DNA of 64,000 nucleotides from RGIG8497 sp045593265 (GTDB taxonomy: Bacteria > Bacillota > Clostridia > RGIG6154), in the NCBI GenBank assembly GCA_045593265.1, contig JAZNWH010000054.1:1-64000 (forward strand). Reading direction: 5' to 3'. The position numbers were made by a program, and so were the translations under genes. Position 1 is the stretch's first letter, and the number at the start of each line of letters is the position of its first letter. The notes under the pieces were generated by a model. It made no database searches and was not told the DNA's origin. It saw only the letters and a list, made by a program, of their open reading frames with translations. Below are positions 59,856 through 64,000 of this stretch, in pieces.

Positions 59856-61838
59856 ATGAAATTCAGACAAGTACATCTTGACTTTCACACAAGCCCGTTA
59901 ATTGACGGCATAGGTGAAAAATTTGATAAAAAGCAGTTTCAGGAAGCACTAAAAATCGGCCACGTAAATTCAATTACCGTTTTTTCAAAGTGTCATCACG
60001 GTTATGCGTTTCATCCCTCTCAGGCAAACGAAATGCATCCGAATTTAAAATTTGACCTTTTAAAGGAGCAGATTGATGCCTGCCACGAAATAGGAGTCCG
60101 TGTTCCTGTTTACCTTTCAGCAGGTCTTGATGAAAAAATTGCAAGAATTCATCCTGACTGGCTTGTAAGAAATAAAGATGAGTCAACAATGTGGGCAAAG
60201 GACTTTTCCGAGGCAGGATATCATAAATTCTGTATGAATACACCTTATCTTGACGTGCTTCTTTCTCAGATAGAAGAGGTTTGTAAAAACTACGATGCTG
60301 ATGAAATTTTTCTTGATATAGTTAATGTTCAGCCCTGTTACTGTCAGTACTGTATAAAAACTCTTACAGACGAGGGCAAAGACCCTTACGATGAAAAGAA
60401 TATATTGGAGCTTGCAGAAAAAACCTACGCAAACTATGCAAGAAAAGTCCGTGAATCTATAGATAAGTATAAACCGGGGCTCCCTGTTTACCACAACGGC
60501 GGTCATACAAGACGTGGCAGACGTGATATTGCGTTAATGAACTCTCATTTCGAGCTTGAAAGTCTTCCTACAGGTGGTTGGGGCTACGACCATTTCCCTT
60601 TGTCTGTATCTTACGCAAGAACACTTGACAGAGAAGTGGTGGGAATGACAGGTAAGTTCCACACCTCATGGGGTGAGTTTGGTGGTTTTAAACATCCTAA
60701 CGCGCTTCGCTACGAGGTTGCCCTTGCGTTGGCAAACGGTGCTGCGTCATCAGTAGGCGACCAATTACACCCGTCTGCAGAAATGAATATGGCTACATAT
60801 GAACTTATCGGTAAAGCGTTCAAAGAAACTGAGGAAAAAGAGCCATGGGTAGACGGATACAAAAACAAAGCAGATATTGCTCTCCTTTCTCAGGAAGCTG
60901 TTGAAAACTACTTTACAGAAAATGACTTCAGTACAGGGGTATCAGGCAAAACGGGAAATACCGATGCAGGTGCAGTAAGACTTCTTTTAGAGGGAAAATA
61001 TCTTTTTGATGTAATTGACCTTGAAGCAGATTTTTCAAAATACAAGGTTATCATTCTTCCTGATACTGCAAGAGTTGATTCACACATAAAAGATTTAATT
61101 GACAAATTTATTGATAATGGTGGAAGAATTCTTGCAACAGGCACATCGGGTCTATACAGAGATGAAGACTCCTTTGCTTTTGATTTCGGAGCAGAATATG
61201 TAGGTGTAAATGAATTTAACCCCGATTATTTTGTACCTGAATTTCAGATGAAAGCATATCCTACCAAAACACCTTTTGTTATGTACTCTCAGGGTCATAA
61301 TATTGCTCTTGACGGTGGGGAGGTTCTCGCAACAAGAGAAAACCCGTACTTTAACAGAACAGCTATGCATTTTTCATCTCATAAACACACTCCTAACAAT
61401 ATGGTTTCTGCAGGACCTGCAATAGTTGCAGGAGATGACGGAATTTATATTTCCTGGAGTGTATTTGAAGAATATGCAACTATGGGAAGTTATGTTTTAA
61501 AAGAAATGGTTTTCCATTCTCTTGATTTACTTTTGGGAGAAGATAAGTCTGTGGTTACCAATCTCCCTGCACAGGGTGTGGTTACACTTACCCAAAAGGA
61601 TGATAAAGAAATAGTTCATCTGTTATATGCGTCTCCTGTTAAACGAGGAAACGGTATTGAAATTATTGAAGATTTAATTCCTGTTATAAATACTGCAGTT
61701 TCTCTGAAAACAGATAAAGATGTTAAAAAAGTTACTCTTGTTCCTCAGGGAAAAGAAATTCAATTTGTAAAGGAAAATGGTGCAGTTAACTTTAATGTGA
61801 AAGAATTTACCTGCCACCAGATGATTTGTGTTGAATAA
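59856..61838 (+). CDS. Glycoside hydrolase-like protein (GHL6 barrel with beta-galactosidase trimerisation-like domain)
   Basis: This 660-residue cytoplasmic protein (no signal peptide) has an N-terminal TIM barrel of the hypothetical glycosyl hydrolase 6 type (about residues 5-330: 'ALKIGHVNSITVFSKCHHGYAFHPS', 'FDLLKEQIDACHEIGVRVPVYLSAG', 'ADEIFLDIVNVQPCYCQYC') followed by a glutamine-amidotransferase-like fold as in beta-galactosidase trimerisation domains (about 345-540) and a C-terminal beta domain. It probably cleaves an imported oligosaccharide. AAGGAG precedes the ATG. It sits in an operon with unrelated housekeeping genes. Confidence 0.78.
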   Translation: MKFRQVHLDFHTSPLIDGIGEKFDKKQFQEALKIGHVNSITVFSKCHHGYAFHPSQANEMHPNLKFDLLKEQIDACHEIGVRVPVYLSAGLDEKIARIHPDWLVRNKDESTMWAKDFSEAGYHKFCMNTPYLDVLLSQIEEVCKNYDADEIFLDIVNVQPCYCQYCIKTLTDEGKDPYDEKNILELAEKTYANYARKVRESIDKYKPGLPVYHNGGHTRRGRRDIALMNSHFELESLPTGGWGYDHFPLSVSYARTLDREVVGMTGKFHTSWGEFGGFKHPNALRYEVALALANGAASSVGDQLHPSAEMNMATYELIGKAFKETEEKEPWVDGYKNKADIALLSQEAVENYFTENDFSTGVSGKTGNTDAGAVRLLLEGKYLFDVIDLEADFSKYKVIILPDTARVDSHIKDLIDKFIDNGGRILATGTSGLYRDEDSFAFDFGAEYVGVNEFNPDYFVPEFQMKAYPTKTPFVMYSQGHNIALDGGEVLATRENPYFNRTAMHFSSHKHTPNNMVSAGPAIVAGDDGIYISWSVFEEYATMGSYVLKEMVFHSLDLLLGEDKSVVTNLPAQGVVTLTQKDDKEIVHLLYASPVKRGNGIEIIEDLIPVINTAVSLKTDKDVKKVTLVPQGKEIQFVKENGAVNFNVKEFTCHQMICVE

Positions 61839-61839
61839 T

Positions 61840-63153
61840 ATGATAGAAAAAAACAAACATTATACCGCCATAGTTTCGGAAAACGGATTTGGCGGTGAAG
61901 GAATAGTAAAAACTAAAGACGGGTTTACCGTCTTTATTCCTTTTGCACTAAAAGGAGAAGAAATTGAATATCGTGTAGTTAAGGTTCTCTCCTCACACGC
62001 TTATGGCAAACTTATAAAAGTTATCAAGCCTGCAGACTCGCGAAGAGAGCCTGTTTGCCCTGTTTTTTGGCGATGCGGAGGATGTAATTTTCTCCATATG
62101 GATTACTCCCGTCAAAAGGAAATTAAGTTTCAGCAGGTAAAAAGCTGTATGAAAAAATATGCAGGGCTTGAGCCTGAAATACTTCCTGTTATGGGTATGG
62201 ACAATCCCTTTAACTACCGTAACAAAGCAATGTATCAGGTGGAAAAAGGTGAAATAGGCTTTTATGCCCCACGCAGTCATAATCTTATTTCTTTTGATAA
62301 ATGCTATATGCAAAATCCACTTGATGAAGAAATAATCAAAATAACAAAAGAATATTGCGTAAGATACAACGCACCCATACGCACCCTTTTTACAAGATAT
62401 GGAGAAAACTGTTGTATGGTTACCGTTGTTTCGTATAAAGAAAAGCTCCCTGCTGTTGATTTTCTTATAAGTCGGCTTAAAAAACTTAGTCCTCTTATCA
62501 CAAGTGTTATTCAGAATATCAACACAGATAATACCAATACGTTGCTGGGAAAAACAAATAAAACATTGTATGGAAGTGATACGATTACTGCAAAAATAGG
62601 TGATGTAAAGCTTAAAATTTCTCCTCATTCCTTTTTGCAGATAAACCCCACACAGACAGAAAAGCTATATTCAAAAGCAAAAGAGCTTGCAGATTTCAAA
62701 GGCAGCGAAACTATCTTTGACCTTTACTGTGGAGCAGGCTCAATAGGTCTGTTTATGGCCGGCTCGGTTAAAAAAGTTATAGGCGTCGAATCAGTTCCTC
62801 AGGCAATTGTTGACGCCAACTTCAATAAGAATATGAACAAAACAGAAAATATAGAATTTATCGAAGGCGCTTCTGAAACAGTAATGCCTCAATTAATAAA
62901 TTCGGGCATCGTTCCCGACGCAGTAATACTTGACCCACCAAGAAAAGGCTGTGATGAAAGCTTAATCCGCCTTTTAGATGAATGTAAAATTAAAAAGATA
63001 ATCTATATTTCCTGCAATCCCGCAACCCTCGCCCGGGACATCGCACTTTTGAAGGAAAATTACTCCATCTCTCCCGTTCAGCCTGTAGATATGTTTCCAA
63101 ACACAAGCCACGTAGAGTGCGTCTGTGCTTTGCACAGAAAAGCTTTGCTATGA
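61840..63153 (+). CDS. rlmD: 23S rRNA (uracil-5-)-methyltransferase, RlmD/RumA type
   Basis: This ~437-residue protein has an N-terminal TRAM domain (to about residue 60), an iron-sulfur motif 'CPVFWRCGGCNFLHMDY' (about residues 69-85 plus a fourth Cys), and a Rossmann methyltransferase domain with 'FDLYCGAGSIGLFMA', 'ILDPPRKGCDESL' and catalytic Cys in 'YISCNPATLARD'. It methylates one uracil of 23S rRNA; Firmicutes enzymes of this type can act on two sites. A TTG at 61828 is an alternative start; ATG 61840 is two bases past the previous stop. Confidence 0.9.
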   Translation: MIEKNKHYTAIVSENGFGGEGIVKTKDGFTVFIPFALKGEEIEYRVVKVLSSHAYGKLIKVIKPADSRREPVCPVFWRCGGCNFLHMDYSRQKEIKFQQVKSCMKKYAGLEPEILPVMGMDNPFNYRNKAMYQVEKGEIGFYAPRSHNLISFDKCYMQNPLDEEIIKITKEYCVRYNAPIRTLFTRYGENCCMVTVVSYKEKLPAVDFLISRLKKLSPLITSVIQNINTDNTNTLLGKTNKTLYGSDTITAKIGDVKLKISPHSFLQINPTQTEKLYSKAKELADFKGSETIFDLYCGAGSIGLFMAGSVKKVIGVESVPQAIVDANFNKNMNKTENIEFIEGASETVMPQLINSGIVPDAVILDPPRKGCDESLIRLLDECKIKKIIYISCNPATLARDIALLKENYSISPVQPVDMFPNTSHVECVCALHRKALL

Positions 63154-63182
63154 CAGATAATTGCAAGTAAAGGAGTAAAAAT

Positions 63183-63749
63183 ATGGTAAAGAAAAGCTTT
63201 GCACAATTACTTATGTATTTTGTCATAGGAATAAGTTTGATAATTTCCGTTGTATGTTTTTGTTTTTACTACGGAAAAATATATAAAAGCAGTGCAGTTT
63301 TGTGGACAGGTGTTACATTTTTTACTGTTATGTATCATCTTTGGGCAAGAATTATTTTTGGCAATATAACAAAGCTTTTTAAAATTAATTACAATAACTT
63401 CTGGTTCAGGGAGCGTTCCTTTGAAAAGGTAATTTACAATGCTATCAATGTAAAAGGCTGGAAAGATAAGGTTCTTACATATAATCCACACTTATTTTCT
63501 CTCAAGAATTACACATTGGAGGAAATTGCACTTACTATGACAAAGGCAGAAATTGACCATTGGATTAATGAAATAATTTCCCTTACAACTCTTTTATTTT
63601 CTCTGATATGGGGAAACCTTGAAATATTTTTAATTACAGCAATAGCGGCTATGATTTTTGACGGACAATTTATTGTAATTCAGAGATTTAACAGACCGAG
63701 AGTACTAAGACTTTTAGAAATGAAAAAATCGAAAATGGTAACAAAATGA
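63183..63749 (+). CDS. CrtO-like glycosyl-4,4'-diaponeurosporenoate acyltransferase family protein
   Basis: This 188-residue membrane protein has two or three hydrophobic segments (about residues 8-28, 37-55 and 135-155) and the soluble stretch 'KVIYNAINVKGWKDKVLTYNPHLFSLKNYTLEEIALTMTKAEIDHWINEI', which resembles the CrtO acyltransferase family of staphyloxanthin synthesis. No carotenoid genes are nearby, so it probably acylates another lipid or glycolipid. AAAGGAG precedes the ATG. It overlaps the TraX gene by four bases. Confidence 0.65.
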   Translation: MVKKSFAQLLMYFVIGISLIISVVCFCFYYGKIYKSSAVLWTGVTFFTVMYHLWARIIFGNITKLFKINYNNFWFRERSFEKVIYNAINVKGWKDKVLTYNPHLFSLKNYTLEEIALTMTKAEIDHWINEIISLTTLLFSLIWGNLEIFLITAIAAMIFDGQFIVIQRFNRPRVLRLLEMKKSKMVTK

Positions 63750-64000
63750 CAAGTTTTATTTCAAACAACAAAATATTTACGGGCAATACACTAAAAATTA
63801 TTGCCCTTATTTGTATGACCTTCGACCATGTGGGGAAGGAATTTTTTCCCGATTTGTTATGGATGCAGATAATCGGAAGAATTGCATTTCCCATATTTAG
63901 TTTTATGATTGCCCAAGGGTGTCGGTATACCAAAAGCAGAAAAAGATATCTGCTTACTCTGGGCATTATGGCGCTTGTTTTACAGATAATATATTATATT
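63746..64000 (+). CDS. TraX family protein (partial, cut by the window end)
   Basis: The first 85 codons of a TraX-type membrane protein are visible: 'LKIIALICMTFDHVGKEFF' and 'IGRIAFPIFSFMIAQGCRYT' are the family's conserved N-terminal blocks (TraX acetylates F-pilin in plasmids; chromosomal Firmicute members are of unknown role, perhaps acyltransferases). The ATG overlaps the preceding stop (ATGA). The frame stays open to base 64000. Confidence 0.8.
   Translation, partial: MTSFISNNKIFTGNTLKIIALICMTFDHVGKEFFPDLLWMQIIGRIAFPIFSFMIAQGCRYTKSRKRYLLTLGIMALVLQIIYYI

Noticed and set aside
61993..62628. A 211-codon minus-strand frame opposite rlmD
   Set aside because: It is antisense to conserved rlmD codons and has no start signal; composition is typical of reverse-frame shadows.
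1..64000. CRISPR arrays, rRNA or tRNA genes, prophage modules
   Set aside because: No regularly spaced repeats, no rRNA-like or cloverleaf sequences and no phage structural or integrase genes were seen on either strand.

Overview
The window looks like a chromosomal segment of a low-GC, anaerobic, spore-forming Clostridia-type Firmicute, probably a gut or rumen fibre degrader. The basis is a T-box leader, SLH and copper-amine-oxidase-stalk surface proteins, a HydE maturase, sigma-A promoters with 17-bp spacers, AAAGG/GGAGG ribosome-binding sites, and a sigma-K-like promoter before a Cys-rich mini-protein. No rRNA, tRNA, CRISPR array or prophage is seen. One partial mobile unit (RAYT transposase with REP repeats) is present.

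Layout. 0.3-6.0 kb (-): purine uptake and salvage operon, xpt, BMP lipoprotein, two-domain ATPase and two permeases. 6.1-11.4 kb: TspO (-), then a promoter-terminator leader, DUF421 protein, orphan response regulator, acyl-CoA ligase, a 32-residue membrane peptide and DAHP synthase (+). 11.4-12.3 kb: 870 bases without a conventional gene but with repeats, mini-ORFs and a promoter. 12.3-17.1 kb (-): spermidine/putrescine transporter (potA, potB, fused potCD) and a YihY protein. 17.2-21.4 kb (+): a divergent type IIA topoisomerase pair. 21.5-26.3 kb (-): DUF554, HydE, MetH reactivation protein and MetH lacking that domain. 26.4-28.3 kb: pseudouridine synthase, stalk protein and structured RNA. 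28.3-34.6 kb: AraC regulator divergent from a secreted beta-helix enzyme and a creatinase-like/ASRT-like/creatininase cluster, sharing a duplicated operator. 34.7-42.4 kb: TupA-like ATP-grasp protein, then a galacturonate/pectin operon (GH4, serine hydrolase, uxaB, uxaA) with a divergent AraC. 42.5-44.1 kb: stalk/NPCBM-like protein and RHH-RAYT unit. 44.2-47.2 kb (-): GntR-ABC operon. 47.2-52.7 kb: structured RNA, rhodanese-like protein, upp-uraA, histidine phosphatase, SLH protein. 52.9-56.7 kb (-): T-box-controlled HTH-cupin-acyl-CoA synthetase fusion and malic enzyme. 56.7-58.9 kb: small proteins, a second structured RNA, a sporulation-type peptide. 59.0-64.0 kb (+): tightly packed operon of phosphodiesterase, zinc-ribbon protein, glycosidase, RlmD, CrtO-like acyltransferase and TraX (cut by the window end).

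Most notable is a family of three structured RNAs (27.9-28.15 kb minus, 47.26-47.49 kb plus, 57.1-57.26 kb plus). Each has its own promoter, a long stem joining the 5' end to the 3' half, and an apical A-rich segment complementary to a U-rich tail just before an intrinsic terminator. Other highlights are the isoleucine-type T-box on an acyl-CoA synthetase with its own HTH and cupin domains, two matching AraC operators with 21-bp spaced direct repeats, a ~160-190-bp repeat found inside two operons, and REP repeats embedded in inverted orientation inside the RAYT transposase gene.
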